A stretch of DNA of 64,000 nt from RGDT01 sp964630925. GTDB taxonomy: Bacteria; Planctomycetota; Planctomycetia; Gemmatales; Gemmataceae. The notes beneath the pieces were generated by a model. That model did no database searches. It had not been told where the DNA came from and saw only the letters and a program-made list of their open reading frames with translations. Location of the stretch: positions 12,747 through 76,746 of the forward strand of contig CAZVZK010000033.1 in NCBI GenBank assembly GCA_964630925.1. Reading direction: 5' to 3'. Positions 17,982 through 26,448 of the stretch are shown here, one piece after another. Position 1 is the stretch's first letter; every line of letters starts with the position of its first letter. The position numbers and the translations under genes were made by a program.

Positions 17982-19448
17982 ATGCTCGCGCTCGCGCTCC
18001 TCCTCTGTGCCGCCGGCCCGTCCGAGGCCGACCTCCGCGCCGCCGTCAAGAAGTCGCTCGCCTACTGGCGCTCGCCCGGCGTGGCCGTCGCCGTCGTCAA
18101 GGACGGCAAGGCGGTCCTCCTCGAGGGCCACGGCGTCCGCCGCGTCGGCGGGGCCGACGCCGTCACCCCCGACACCCTCTTCGCCTTCGGCTCCAACAGC
18201 AAGGCATTCACCACGGCGGCGATGGCCGTGCTCGCCGAGGAGGGCAAGCTCAGGTGGGACGACCCCGTCCGCAAACACCTCGACTGGTTCCGCCTCAAGG
18301 ACGAGGCGGCCGACAGGGAGGTGACGCTGCGTGACCTCGTCAGCCACCGCACGGGCCTCGGCGGGCATGACCTCCTGTGGTACCGCTCGCCCGACACCCC
18401 CGCCGAGATGGTGCGCAAGGCCGGGCTGCTCGCGTTGGAGAAGCCGTTCCGCAAGTCGTTCCAGTATCAGAGCGTCATGTACACCGCCGCCGGCCTCGCC
18501 GCCGCCCACGCCGCCGGCACGACCTGGGACGACCTCATCCGAAAACGCCTCCTCGACCCGCTGGGGATGAAATCGACCTTCCCCGACAGCGAGAGCGCGG
18601 CCAAGTACAAGGACGTGGCCGAGCCGCACGCCCCGGACCCCGCCGACAAGATTCAGCCCCGGCCGGCCTACCGCTGGAACGCGCCGAACGCCGCCGGGTC
18701 GATCTCCGGCACGGCCCGCGACCTGGCGGCCTGGATGCGATTCCAGCTCACCGGCCTCGCCCCGGACGGCAAGCGCCTCATCCCCCTCAAGGCCCTCCAG
18801 GAGACGCACGCCCCCCAGATCGACCTGGAGATGCTGGAGGCCGAGAAGCCGCTGTTCGCCGGGACGAAGCACCGCGGCTACGCGATGGGCTGGGTGAAGT
18901 ACGACCACCGCGGCGAGACACTCGTCGCCCACGGCGGCGCCCTCGACGGCCACCGCTGCCACATCACCCTCGCGCCGGATCGCAAGATCGGCGTGGCGGT
19001 CCTGGCGAACCTGAACCAGACCCCGCTCGCCCCCGCACTCGCCGGACGGCTGATGGAGATGATGCTCGGCCTCGACCCCCCGCGCGACTGGGACGCCCTG
19101 TTCACCGAGTCGTTGGAGAAGGGCCGCGAGATCGAGGCCAGGCGGTTGGCCGCCGAGCCCAAGCCCAAGGGCGGCAAGCCGTCGCTGCCGCCGATGTCGT
19201 TCAAGGGCACGTACACGCACCCCGCCTACGGGCGGGTAACGGTGAAGTATCAGAAGGCCGGCGGCGACCTGCTCGAATGGCGCTGGCGCGAGTGGGAGAG
19301 CGACCTCGAACACTGGCAGGACGACACATACAGGCTCCCCGGCACACCCGTTGGCGATGCGAAGGTGACGTTCCAGACGAAGGACGGCCGCGTCACCGGG
19401 ATGCACGTCACGGGCCGGCTGAACGTCACCTTCCGGAGGGACGATTGA
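17982..19448 (+). CDS. Serine hydrolase of the class C beta-lactamase fold
   Basis: A 488-residue exported enzyme. After a short signal sequence (MLALALLLCAAGPS) the S12/beta-lactamase fold shows the SxxK nucleophile as Ser71-Asn-Ser-Lys74 (FAFGSNSKAFT), a Tyr-containing second box near Tyr162 (FQYQSVMYTAAG) and a third box HGG (VAHGGALDG). A C-terminal domain from about residue 370 ends in beta strands (FKGTYTHPAYGRVTV), resembling the accessory DUF3471 domain. Known relatives act as esterases, D-aminopeptidases or peptidoglycan hydrolases; beta-lactam resistance is not implied. Its stop overlaps the sulfatase start by one base (TGATG). Confidence 0.92.
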   Translation: MLALALLLCAAGPSEADLRAAVKKSLAYWRSPGVAVAVVKDGKAVLLEGHGVRRVGGADAVTPDTLFAFGSNSKAFTTAAMAVLAEEGKLRWDDPVRKHLDWFRLKDEAADREVTLRDLVSHRTGLGGHDLLWYRSPDTPAEMVRKAGLLALEKPFRKSFQYQSVMYTAAGLAAAHAAGTTWDDLIRKRLLDPLGMKSTFPDSESAAKYKDVAEPHAPDPADKIQPRPAYRWNAPNAAGSISGTARDLAAWMRFQLTGLAPDGKRLIPLKALQETHAPQIDLEMLEAEKPLFAGTKHRGYAMGWVKYDHRGETLVAHGGALDGHRCHITLAPDRKIGVAVLANLNQTPLAPALAGRLMEMMLGLDPPRDWDALFTESLEKGREIEARRLAAEPKPKGGKPSLPPMSFKGTYTHPAYGRVTVKYQKAGGDLLEWRWREWESDLEHWQDDTYRLPGTPVGDAKVTFQTKDGRVTGMHVTGRLNVTFRRDD

Positions 19449-21208
19449 TGCACACTCTCCTGCTGCTGCTCCTCCTCCCCGCCGCCGAGGCCAAGCGGCC
19501 GAACATCCTGTGGCTGACGTGCGAGGACATGAGCTGTAACCTGGGCTGCTACGGCGACAGGGACGCCGCCACGCCCAACCTCGACGCCTTCGCGAAGCAG
19601 GCGGTCAAGTACAACCGGGCGTTCTCGACGTGCGGCGTGTGCGCCCCGAGCCGCTCGGCCCTCATCACCGGCATGTACCCCAGCACCCTCGGCTCCCACT
19701 ACATGCGCTGCAAGATCGACCTGCCGAAGGAGGTGCGGGCCTTCTCCGCCCACCTCCGCGACGCGGGGTTTTACTGCACGAACAACGTGAAGACCGACTA
19801 CAACTTCGCCGTGCCGAAGGACGCATGGGACGCCAACAGCCGGACGGCCCACTACCGGGGCCGCAAGAAGGGCCAGCCGTTCTTCGCGGTCTTCAACAAC
19901 ACCGTGACGCATGAGAGCCAGATCCGCGCCGCCGAGGCCGCCTTCCAGAAGAACACGGCCCGGCTGACCAGGGCCCAGCGTCACGACCCGGCGAAGATCA
20001 CGGTGCCGCCGTTCCACCCCGACGTGCCGGAGGTGCGCAAGGACTGGGCGCGGTACCACGACCTCGTCTCGGCGATGGACATATGGTTCGGCGACATGCT
20101 GACAGAGCTGGAGAAGGAGGGCGTGGCCGACGACACCATCGTCTTCTTCTACTCGGACCACGGCGTCGGCCTGCCGCGTGGCAAGCGCTGGCTGTACGAC
20201 ACCGGCATGAAGGTGCCGCTGCTCATCCGCTTCGGCAAGAATTGGACGCACCTGGCGCCGGGCAAGGCCGGGAGCGAGACGGGGCGGCTGGTGAGCTTCG
20301 TCGATTTCGGCCCGACGGCGCTGAGCCTGGCGGGCGTCGAGCCGCCGAATGTGATGCAGGGCGTGCCGTTCCTGGGCAAGCACGAGGGCAAGGCACGCGA
20401 GGCGGTCTACGGCATCCGCGACCGCATGGACGAGCGGAACGACTGCACGCGGGCGGTGCGTGACGCCCGTTTCAAGTACATCCGCAACTACATGCCGTGG
20501 AAGCCCTGGGCGCAGCCCCTCGCGTACATGGAGCTGATGCCCACGATGCAGGCGTGGCGGAAGCTGAAGGCGGAGGGCAAGCTGAAGGGCGAGGCGGCCC
20601 TGTGGATGGCGGACCAGAAGCCCACGGAGGAGCTGTACGACACGGAGGCGGACCCGCACGAGGTGAAGAACCTGGCGGGGGAGAAGAAGTATGAGGAGCA
20701 CCTCCGCCGGCTGCGGGGGCTGCACACGCAGTGGAGGACGGAGACGCGCGACCTGGGGCAGCTGCCGGAGGCGCTGGTGTGGGAGTGGTCAAGGAAGGCC
20801 ACCCGCTACGACCTGGGCCTCGCGATCTACGGCGCCAGATCGAGCGTGGCCCTCTCGGCGGGGCAGAAGGCCCTGGCCGCCTGGTGGTTCGAAACGATTC
20901 GAGGAGAGTGGAAGGGCGTGAAGGCCATCGACGCCCCGCGCGACCTCCTCAAACACGAGTCGCCGACCGTCCGCGTCGCCGCCGCGGCGGACCTGGTCCG
21001 CTTCGACACGGACGCCGACGCCTTCGCGGTCCTCCTCGCCGCCCTCAAGGACGAGAACCCGTGGGTGCGGCACGCGGCCATCCTGGCGCTCGACGACATG
21101 GGGCCGAAGCGGGCCGCCAAGGCGAAGGACGCGATCAAGGCGGCGCTGAAGGACGCCAACGAGTACGTCGTCCGAGTCGCGCAGCACCTCGACGCGCGGC
21201 TCCCCTGA
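19448..21208 (+). CDS. Secreted sulfatase with C-terminal HEAT-like repeats
   Basis: A 586-residue arylsulfatase-family enzyme with signal peptide (LLLLLLLPAAEAK). The metal-binding start is PNILWLTCEDMS. The formylglycine signature is CAPSR with Cys65, which must be oxidised by an FGE enzyme for activity. Downstream DHGVGLPRGKRWLYDTG holds the second metal and active-site region. After about residue 480 there is a helical extension with two HEAT-like repeats (SPTVRVAAAADLVRFD and ENPWVRHAAILALDDMG). Planctomycete sulfatases usually attack sulfated polysaccharides in the periplasm or outside. It is coupled to the upstream hydrolase by a one-base overlap. Confidence 0.93.
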   Translation: MHTLLLLLLLPAAEAKRPNILWLTCEDMSCNLGCYGDRDAATPNLDAFAKQAVKYNRAFSTCGVCAPSRSALITGMYPSTLGSHYMRCKIDLPKEVRAFSAHLRDAGFYCTNNVKTDYNFAVPKDAWDANSRTAHYRGRKKGQPFFAVFNNTVTHESQIRAAEAAFQKNTARLTRAQRHDPAKITVPPFHPDVPEVRKDWARYHDLVSAMDIWFGDMLTELEKEGVADDTIVFFYSDHGVGLPRGKRWLYDTGMKVPLLIRFGKNWTHLAPGKAGSETGRLVSFVDFGPTALSLAGVEPPNVMQGVPFLGKHEGKAREAVYGIRDRMDERNDCTRAVRDARFKYIRNYMPWKPWAQPLAYMELMPTMQAWRKLKAEGKLKGEAALWMADQKPTEELYDTEADPHEVKNLAGEKKYEEHLRRLRGLHTQWRTETRDLGQLPEALVWEWSRKATRYDLGLAIYGARSSVALSAGQKALAAWWFETIRGEWKGVKAIDAPRDLLKHESPTVRVAAAADLVRFDTDADAFAVLLAALKDENPWVRHAAILALDDMGPKRAAKAKDAIKAALKDANEYVVRVAQHLDARLP

Positions 21209-21319
21209 CGACGCAAACGGAGACGCGGCTCGCAGGGGAGGCCGCGACAACCCAAAGGCCCACCCCCACTCACGCCGCGCGGGTTTACGGGGAATTCGGC
21301 ACCTCGGTGACGACGGGGA

Positions 21320-21790
21320 TCAGCCGCCACGGGCCGGCGGGAGGATGACGGCACAAACGAGCTCGTTCGCCTCCCAGGCCCGGAGGAATTCTGCGAGGGG
21401 CACGGACCGGGGCGCAGCCGGGAAGGAGGGGTCGTTCAACCTGACGGCCTCGTCGTCGATTCCCACCAGCACGGCGGCGTGGCTGCACGCTTCGTCCCAG
21501 TAGGTGAGGAAGCCCGTCTCAAGGGCAACGATGGGCGGGAAGCCCGATTCCAGACAGACCTCCAGGAAGGCCGGGCCGGCCTTGTAGAAGTTGACCTCGT
21601 AGCCCCATGTCGCCAACCGGGTGAGGTGGCCGATCTTGGTCCCGCCATCCTCCGTGCCGAGCAGTGCCCGCAGTTCCTCCTCTGTGCGGGCGTCGCCGAG
21701 GAAGATCAGCACCATGCGGGCGGACGCCGCGACGCAGGAGGATTTCAGCTCCTGCTCAACCAATGGTACGTCGGGCAAGCTCGCTGACAT
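21320..21790 (-). CDS. C39-type papain-like cysteine peptidase
   Basis: A 156-residue protein with the papain-like C39 pattern: a Cys in LKSSCVAASARMVLIFLG (nucleophile), His in DEACSHAAVLVGIDD and Asp in VRLNDPSF. Relatives include the peptidase domains of bacteriocin exporters and stand-alone C39_2 proteins. There is no signal peptide and no transporter attached. The Gly-Gly end (ILPPARGG) is notable because C39 enzymes cut after double glycine. The start at 21790 lies inside the preceding gene, 35 bases before its end. Confidence 0.75.
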   Translation of the reverse strand: MSASLPDVPLVEQELKSSCVAASARMVLIFLGDARTEEELRALLGTEDGGTKIGHLTRLATWGYEVNFYKAGPAFLEVCLESGFPPIVALETGFLTYWDEACSHAAVLVGIDDEAVRLNDPSFPAAPRSVPLAEFLRAWEANELVCAVILPPARGG

Positions 21791-22172
21791 CGGCTTCGAT
21801 CCTTGCAACCCGTTCGGGATCGTCGAGCACTTTGCAGGTCTTCGCGTCCACAAGCACCTCGCCGACGCGGCCCACATCTCCCTTGTGCGGATAGGTCAGA
21901 GAGAGCGGGAACGCCCATACGGGCCGCTCACCGTCGCGCCATTCGGCGGCCTCGACGCCACCGACTCGGACAAGGTTGCTCACCCGCATCAGGACGAACC
22001 ACACGGCCGCACGGCGTGCCTCCTGGGCCGTCGCCACCTCACCCGCCGGCGTGACCTCGCCGATTTCCGTGGCCAGGAGTTTGGCCTTCTCCAGGAATTC
22101 GGCGCGGCGCTCCGCCGTGAGGCGCGGGGGCACCCCCGTCGTGGCGGCTTGCTCGATGCTCGGCGCGCTCAT
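21756..22172 (-). CDS. Hypothetical protein coupled to the C39-like peptidase
   Basis: A 138-residue protein. The first half is helical and alanine/glutamate-rich (ERRAEFLEKAKLLATEIGEVT, VATAQEARRAAVWFVLMRVSNLV); the second half contains ERPVWAFPLSLTYPHKGDVG and VGEVLVDAKTCKVLDDPE, a strand-turn-strand unit like PepSY-type or propeptide-like domains. I do not recognise the family with certainty. It is the first gene of a two-gene unit with a 35-base overlap into the peptidase gene, so it may be the peptidase substrate or inhibitor. Confidence 0.62.
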   Translation of the reverse strand: MSAPSIEQAATTGVPPRLTAERRAEFLEKAKLLATEIGEVTPAGEVATAQEARRAAVWFVLMRVSNLVRVGGVEAAEWRDGERPVWAFPLSLTYPHKGDVGRVGEVLVDAKTCKVLDDPERVARIEADVSELARRTIG

Positions 22173-22285
22173 GTCTGCAACCTCCGGGCCTCCATCCCAT
22201 TATCCCTCCCACGCTCTCCGGGTCAACCAAATGCCGCGACGGCCCGTTTCGCCACAATAGACGCATCCCCCACGGAGGCCACCCC

Positions 22286-23584
22286 ATGAGCCGCGTCGTC
22301 CGGCAGTTCGAGACCGCCTGCCAGTCCCTCGCCGGCGGCGTCAGCTCCTCCACCCGCGTCAACCGCGCCCTCGGCCACGCCATGTACTTCGACAGGGCCG
22401 ACGGCTGCCGCGTCTGGGATCTCGACAGCCGCGAGTACATCGACCTGTGCTGCTCGCACGGCGCGACGCTCCTGGGCCACGGGCACCCCGCCGTCCGCCG
22501 CGCCATCGACGCCGCCCTGGACCGCGGGGCGCCCTGCTCCTACGAGAACGAGCAGCACGCCGAGCTGGCGGCGCTCCTGTGCGAGACGGTGCCCTGCCTG
22601 GAGCGCGTGCGCTTCACCGGGTCCGGCACCGAGGCGACCATGCACTGCCTGCGCCTCGCCCGCGCCTGCACCGGACGCACCAAGATCCTCAAGTTCGAGG
22701 GCAACTTCCACGGCTACCACGATCAGGTCATGTTCGCCATCGGCACCCCCGCCGAGAAGCTCGGCACGGCCCACCCCGGATCGGCCGGCCTGCCGTCCCA
22801 CCTCGCCGACAACCTCGTCCTCGTGCCGTACAACCGGCCCGACCTGCTGGAGGACGCCTTCAGGAAGCACGGGCACGAGATCGCCGCCGTCATCGGCGAG
22901 CCGATCTACTTCAACGCCGGCTGCATCCTGCCGACACGCGAATTCCTCGACGCCATGCGTTCACTCACCGCCCGGCACGGCTCGCTCCTGATCTTCGACG
23001 AGGTGCTGAGCGCGTTCCGCATGTGCCCCGGCGGGGCGCAGGCGTATCTCGGCATCACGCCGGACCTGTGCACGCTGGGCAAGGCCGTCGGCGGCGGGCA
23101 GGCGTTGAGTGTGTTCGGCGGGCGCAAGGACCTGATGGACCGCCTCATGCCCGTCGGCGACTGCCAGCACTCCGGCACCTACAACGGCCACCCCGTCGCC
23201 GTCGCCGCGGCCCTGGCCGCCGTGCGGGCATACCGCGCACCAGGCTTCTACGAACACATCAACGCCGTGGGGTCACGGCTATTCGCGGGGCTGAACGGGC
23301 TGTTCGCGAAGCACGGCGTCGATGCGCAAGTACGAGGGCTGGGGGCGCGGTTCGGCGTGTACTTCGGCGTGCCGGGCGAGCCGCGCGATTACGCCGACGC
23401 CGTGAAACACCACCGGCCGATGATGCTGCGCTTCATCAAGTCGGCCATCGGGCACGGCGTGTACTTCCACGACTACGGCGGCGGCGCGTGCCACCACGGC
23501 TTCTGCCACGCCATGACGCTTGCTGACGCCGACGAGGCGCTGGCGCGGCTGGACGCGGCCATCGGCGCGATTGGGGGCGTGTGA
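22286..23584 (+). CDS. Class III PLP-dependent aminotransferase, glutamate-1-semialdehyde-aminomutase-like
   Basis: A 432-residue fold-type I enzyme close to the HemL/aspartate aminotransferase-family group. Visible motifs are FTGSGTEATMHCLRLAR (phosphate binding), FEGNFHGYHD, IFDEVLSAFR (Asp to the pyridine nitrogen) and Lys266 in LGKAVGGG, the Schiff-base lysine. It is likely a mutase or aminotransferase on an unknown amino ketone; a true HemL role cannot be assigned because the substrate loop is not diagnostic. A CGGAGG ribosome binding site precedes the ATG. It overlaps the Rpn gene by one base (TGATG). Confidence 0.92.
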   Translation: MSRVVRQFETACQSLAGGVSSSTRVNRALGHAMYFDRADGCRVWDLDSREYIDLCCSHGATLLGHGHPAVRRAIDAALDRGAPCSYENEQHAELAALLCETVPCLERVRFTGSGTEATMHCLRLARACTGRTKILKFEGNFHGYHDQVMFAIGTPAEKLGTAHPGSAGLPSHLADNLVLVPYNRPDLLEDAFRKHGHEIAAVIGEPIYFNAGCILPTREFLDAMRSLTARHGSLLIFDEVLSAFRMCPGGAQAYLGITPDLCTLGKAVGGGQALSVFGGRKDLMDRLMPVGDCQHSGTYNGHPVAVAAALAAVRAYRAPGFYEHINAVGSRLFAGLNGLFAKHGVDAQVRGLGARFGVYFGVPGEPRDYADAVKHHRPMMLRFIKSAIGHGVYFHDYGGGACHHGFCHAMTLADADEALARLDAAIGAIGGV

Positions 23585-24585
23585 TGCGTCCGCCGCGCCA
23601 GCTCGGTGACCGGGTGATGCGCGACACGCTGCGCGACCCGGCCAACCTGCGCGACTTCCTGCGGGCGTGCGTGCCCGACCTCGCCGACCAGTTCGACTTC
23701 GCGGCGATCGAGGACGTGTCGCGCGACTTCTTCACGGACGACTGGCGCGGGCGCGAGGCCGACGTGCTGTGCGTCATCCCGCTGCGTCAGGAAACGGGCA
23801 CGACGCCGGTGCTCGTGTGCGTGATGATCGAACACCAGACGCAGGACGACCCCGTCTCCGCCTTCCGCACGCTCTTCAACCTGGCGGGCTTCTGGGACCG
23901 CCACTGGCGCGCCTGGGAGGGGCGGGACACGCCGCGCGGGCCGCTGACGCTGCTGCCGGTGCTGCCCATCATCCTGTACACGGGCCAGGGGCCGTGGGGC
24001 GCCACCCGCACCGTGCGCGACCTGGTGACCGGCCCGGAGACGCTCCGCCTTCTCGCGCCGGACTGGGGCCCGATATACTGGGAGCTGGCGGGGCACACCG
24101 CCGACTCGCTCCTCGCGGGCGGCCTGTGGATGCAGTTCCTGGCGGTGATGCGCGTCACCGCCGGGGAGCGTGACGAGCTGGAGCGGGTGCTGCGGGCCGT
24201 CGTGAGCCGTCTGGACGCGGCGCGGGCGCCGGACCACGTCCGCTCGTTGGAGGTGCTGCGTGCCGCCCTGCTGTACGTCATGCAACGCAGGGGCGACATC
24301 CCACGCGACGAGATTCGCGTCCTCGTCGAGCAGAACAGCCACACCAGGCGTCAGGAGGCAGGAGACATGGCCAGGAGCATGTTGGACATTACCGAGCAGG
24401 AGGGGATGGTGCGGATGATTCGCAGGCTGATGGAGCGGAAATTCGGCCCCGTCCCCCAGGCCGTAACGCAGAGGATCGAGGCGATCCAGGACACCGACCT
24501 GCTCCTCGCGCTCGGCGACCGCCTGATCGAGGCCAAGTCGATCAACGACCTCTTCTCCGAGGGCGACGCCCCGCCCCCACCGTGA
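23584..24585 (+). CDS. Rpn-family PD-(D/E)XK nuclease (YhgA-like recombination-promoting nuclease)
   Basis: A 333-residue protein of the Rpn/transposase_31 family. The N-terminal nuclease domain shows DFFTDDWRGREADVLCVIPL and VLVCVMIEHQTQDDP, with Glu-x-Gln in the usual place of the PD-(D/E)XK core (residues about 60-90). Residues about 120-220 form the central alpha/beta part. From Met262 the protein has a helical C-terminal tail (MARSMLDITEQEG). Members act as DNA nucleases; E. coli RpnA is toxic and antiphage. An ATG with AGGAGG lies inside the gene at 24367. It overlaps the aminotransferase stop (TGATG), which seems incidental to function. Confidence 0.9.
   Translation: MRPPRQLGDRVMRDTLRDPANLRDFLRACVPDLADQFDFAAIEDVSRDFFTDDWRGREADVLCVIPLRQETGTTPVLVCVMIEHQTQDDPVSAFRTLFNLAGFWDRHWRAWEGRDTPRGPLTLLPVLPIILYTGQGPWGATRTVRDLVTGPETLRLLAPDWGPIYWELAGHTADSLLAGGLWMQFLAVMRVTAGERDELERVLRAVVSRLDAARAPDHVRSLEVLRAALLYVMQRRGDIPRDEIRVLVEQNSHTRRQEAGDMARSMLDITEQEGMVRMIRRLMERKFGPVPQAVTQRIEAIQDTDLLLALGDRLIEAKSINDLFSEGDAPPPP
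24367..24585 (+). CDS. Candidate intragenic small protein: C-terminal tail of the Rpn nuclease
   Basis: Within the Rpn gene an in-frame ATG at 24367 is preceded by a consensus AGGAGG (24353-24358) with an 8-base spacer. It would produce 72 residues (MARSMLDITEQEG ... DLFSEGDAPPPP). E. coli rpn genes are known to make a C-terminal small protein from an internal start that neutralises the nuclease. Translation here is an inference, but the same ribosome binding site, spacing and length recur in the free-standing copy just downstream. Confidence 0.5.
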   Translation: MARSMLDITEQEGMVRMIRRLMERKFGPVPQAVTQRIEAIQDTDLLLALGDRLIEAKSINDLFSEGDAPPPP

Positions 24586-24609
24586 ACCCGTCGTCAGGAG
24601 GCAGGCAAC

Positions 24610-24828
24610 ATGGCCAGGAGCATGCTGGACATCAACGAGCAGGAGGGGATCGTGCGGGTGATCCGCCGCGCCCTGGAGCGGAAGTTCGGGCAGGCCCCGC
24701 CCGAGGTGATGGCGCGGGTGGAAGCGATCCATGACACCGACCGCCTCGTCGAGATGGCGGCGCGGGCAGGCGGCATCGGCTCCATTGAGGAGCTGTTCGC
24801 CGAGGACGCCCCGCCGGCAGGGACGTGA
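24610..24828 (+). CDS. Free-standing copy of the Rpn C-terminal small protein
   Basis: A 72-residue gene: MARSMLDINEQEG ... IEELFAEDAPPAGT. It aligns without gaps to the last 72 residues of the Rpn nuclease, about 39 of 72 identical. The DNA upstream is also shared (a duplicated RRQEAG-coding stretch that now follows the Rpn stop), so the unit arose by tandem duplication of the 3 prime end. It has its own AGGAGG (24596-24601) 8 bases before the ATG. Retention of the exact length and a good start signal argue that it is translated, perhaps as an extra antitoxin. The alternative is a decaying duplicate. Confidence 0.62.
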   Translation: MARSMLDINEQEGIVRVIRRALERKFGQAPPEVMARVEAIHDTDRLVEMAARAGGIGSIEELFAEDAPPAGT

Positions 24829-24841
24829 TGCACGCCGACCC

Positions 24842-25255
24842 TCACGCCGCCCCGGACATGCCCTGTCCGCCGAGCGGCTGGTCGAGCAGATACTCCAGCG
24901 GCGTCCCCAGCGCCGCCAGCAGCGGCGCCAGCGCCGACGCCTCCACCTCGCGGCGGCGCAGCGAGTACCACTGCCGGTACGTCGCCCCCCACAGGAGCGT
25001 GACGGCGTAGGAGTCCTCCGCCTGCCGCCGCACCAGCAGCCCGAACCGCGCCGGCAGCGGCGATTGCAGGCGCTCGCCGCGTGGCAGCTCCCACTCGCGC
25101 TCCCCGCCGGGGCCGCCCTCCCACTCCAGCTCCATCGCCGCCAGCGGCGGCACGAACCCGATGTCGAAGTAGCAGCCGGCGACGGCGGGCCTGGGCAGCA
25201 TGGCGGGGGTCTCGGGGAGGAGTGGGCCATTCACCTCCATCGACGCCAGCGCCAT
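24842..25255 (-). CDS. Hypothetical protein
   Basis: A 137-residue protein I do not recognise. It contains an N-terminal segment MALASMEVNGPLLPETPAML, a GCYFDIGFVPPLAAMELEW strand region and an amphipathic end (RRREVEASALAPLLAALGTPLEYLLDQP). It has no signal peptide or membrane helices. The ATG at 25255 is chosen over in-frame upstream starts, which lie in promoter DNA shared with the divergent oxidoreductase gene. It is convergent with the Rpn small gene, 13 bases away. Confidence 0.5.
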   Translation of the reverse strand: MALASMEVNGPLLPETPAMLPRPAVAGCYFDIGFVPPLAAMELEWEGGPGGEREWELPRGERLQSPLPARFGLLVRRQAEDSYAVTLLWGATYRQWYSLRRREVEASALAPLLAALGTPLEYLLDQPLGGQGMSGAA

Positions 25256-25343
25256 GAAGACTTCACGCCTTGCCCCACGTTGCCCCTCCGGCGACGTCCG
25301 CCTACGCTGCCCTTGACGGAAGTGCGGGCCACGGGGGAGCATC

Positions 25344-26447
25344 ATGCCAGGGAAGTACAAGGTCGCCGTCATCGGACGCACCGGCAAGGGCGGCTACGGC
25401 CACGGCCTCGGCGTCGTCTGGAAGGAGATCGAAGGCGTCGAAGTGGTGGCAGTCGCCGACCCCGACGCCAAGGGCCGGGCCGACGAGGCCAAGAAGATCG
25501 GGGCGAAGAACACCTACGAAGATTACCGCACGATGCTTGAGAAGGAGAAGCCACGCATCGTCAGCGTGGCCGACCGCTTCCTCGACATGCACCGGGACAT
25601 GGTGGTCGCCTGCGCCAGGGCCGGGGCCAGCGTCTTCCTCGAGAAGCCCATGGCGCGTACCCTCGCTGAAGCCGACGAGATGATCAAGGCGTGCGAGACG
25701 CACCACGTCAAGCTGGCCATCGCGCACCAGACGCGGCACAGCCCGCGCATCGCCCGCGTCAAGGAGATGATCGCGGCGGGCACCCTCGGCGACGTGCTGG
25801 AGGCGCGGGGACGGGGCAAGGAGGATCACCGCGGCGGCGGCGACGACCTCATGGTCCTCGGCACGCACATCATGGACCTCATGCGCCACCTGGTGGGCGA
25901 CCCCGAATGGTGCTTCGCCAAGGTGCGGCAGGGCGGCAAGCCGGCGACGAAGGCCGACGTCCGCGCCGGCGGCGAGGGCATGGGCCCCGTGGCCGGCGAC
26001 CACATCACGGCGAGCTACGGCCTCCCCAAAGGCGTCCTCGGGACGTTCGGCACGCACAAGGCGAAGAGCCCGCGTGAGGATAGCAAGCGGTTCGCGCTGG
26101 CGGTGTACGGGACGAAGGGCTTCGTGACGATGCAGACGGGGAGTCTGCCGGCGGTGTGGTTCTGTGCCGACCCGACGTGGACGGGGCGCGGCGGCAAGTG
26201 GCAGGAGGTGACGAGCGCCGGCGTCGGCAAGCCCGAGACGCTGAAGGCTCCGGGCCTGGCACCGGGCAACGTGTGGATCGTCAAGGACCTCATCGAGGCC
26301 ATCGAGAAGGACCGCCAGCCGTTAGGCAGCATGTACGACGGGCGGGCGGCGCTGGAGATGATCCTGGCGGTGTACGCCTCACACCGGGCGGGGGCGCCGG
26401 TGCCCCTGCCGCTCAAGGAGCGAAAGCACCCGCTGGAGGGGTGGTGA
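25344..26447 (+). CDS. Gfo/Idh/MocA-family oxidoreductase
   Basis: A 367-residue NAD(P)-dependent dehydrogenase. The Rossmann domain starts YKVAVIGRTGKGGYGHG, a variant GxGxxG fingerprint, and contains the family hallmark EKP (Glu100-Lys101-Pro102) in FLEKPMARTLAEAD. The C-terminal domain (residues about 130-360) includes GTHIMDLMRHLVGDP with a His that is probably catalytic. It has no TAT signal, unlike many planctomycete relatives. Substrates in the family are sugars or inositols; the specific one is unknown. It is followed after 1 base by a small gene. Confidence 0.93.
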   Translation: MPGKYKVAVIGRTGKGGYGHGLGVVWKEIEGVEVVAVADPDAKGRADEAKKIGAKNTYEDYRTMLEKEKPRIVSVADRFLDMHRDMVVACARAGASVFLEKPMARTLAEADEMIKACETHHVKLAIAHQTRHSPRIARVKEMIAAGTLGDVLEARGRGKEDHRGGGDDLMVLGTHIMDLMRHLVGDPEWCFAKVRQGGKPATKADVRAGGEGMGPVAGDHITASYGLPKGVLGTFGTHKAKSPREDSKRFALAVYGTKGFVTMQTGSLPAVWFCADPTWTGRGGKWQEVTSAGVGKPETLKAPGLAPGNVWIVKDLIEAIEKDRQPLGSMYDGRAALEMILAVYASHRAGAPVPLPLKERKHPLEGW

Positions 26448-26448
26448 G

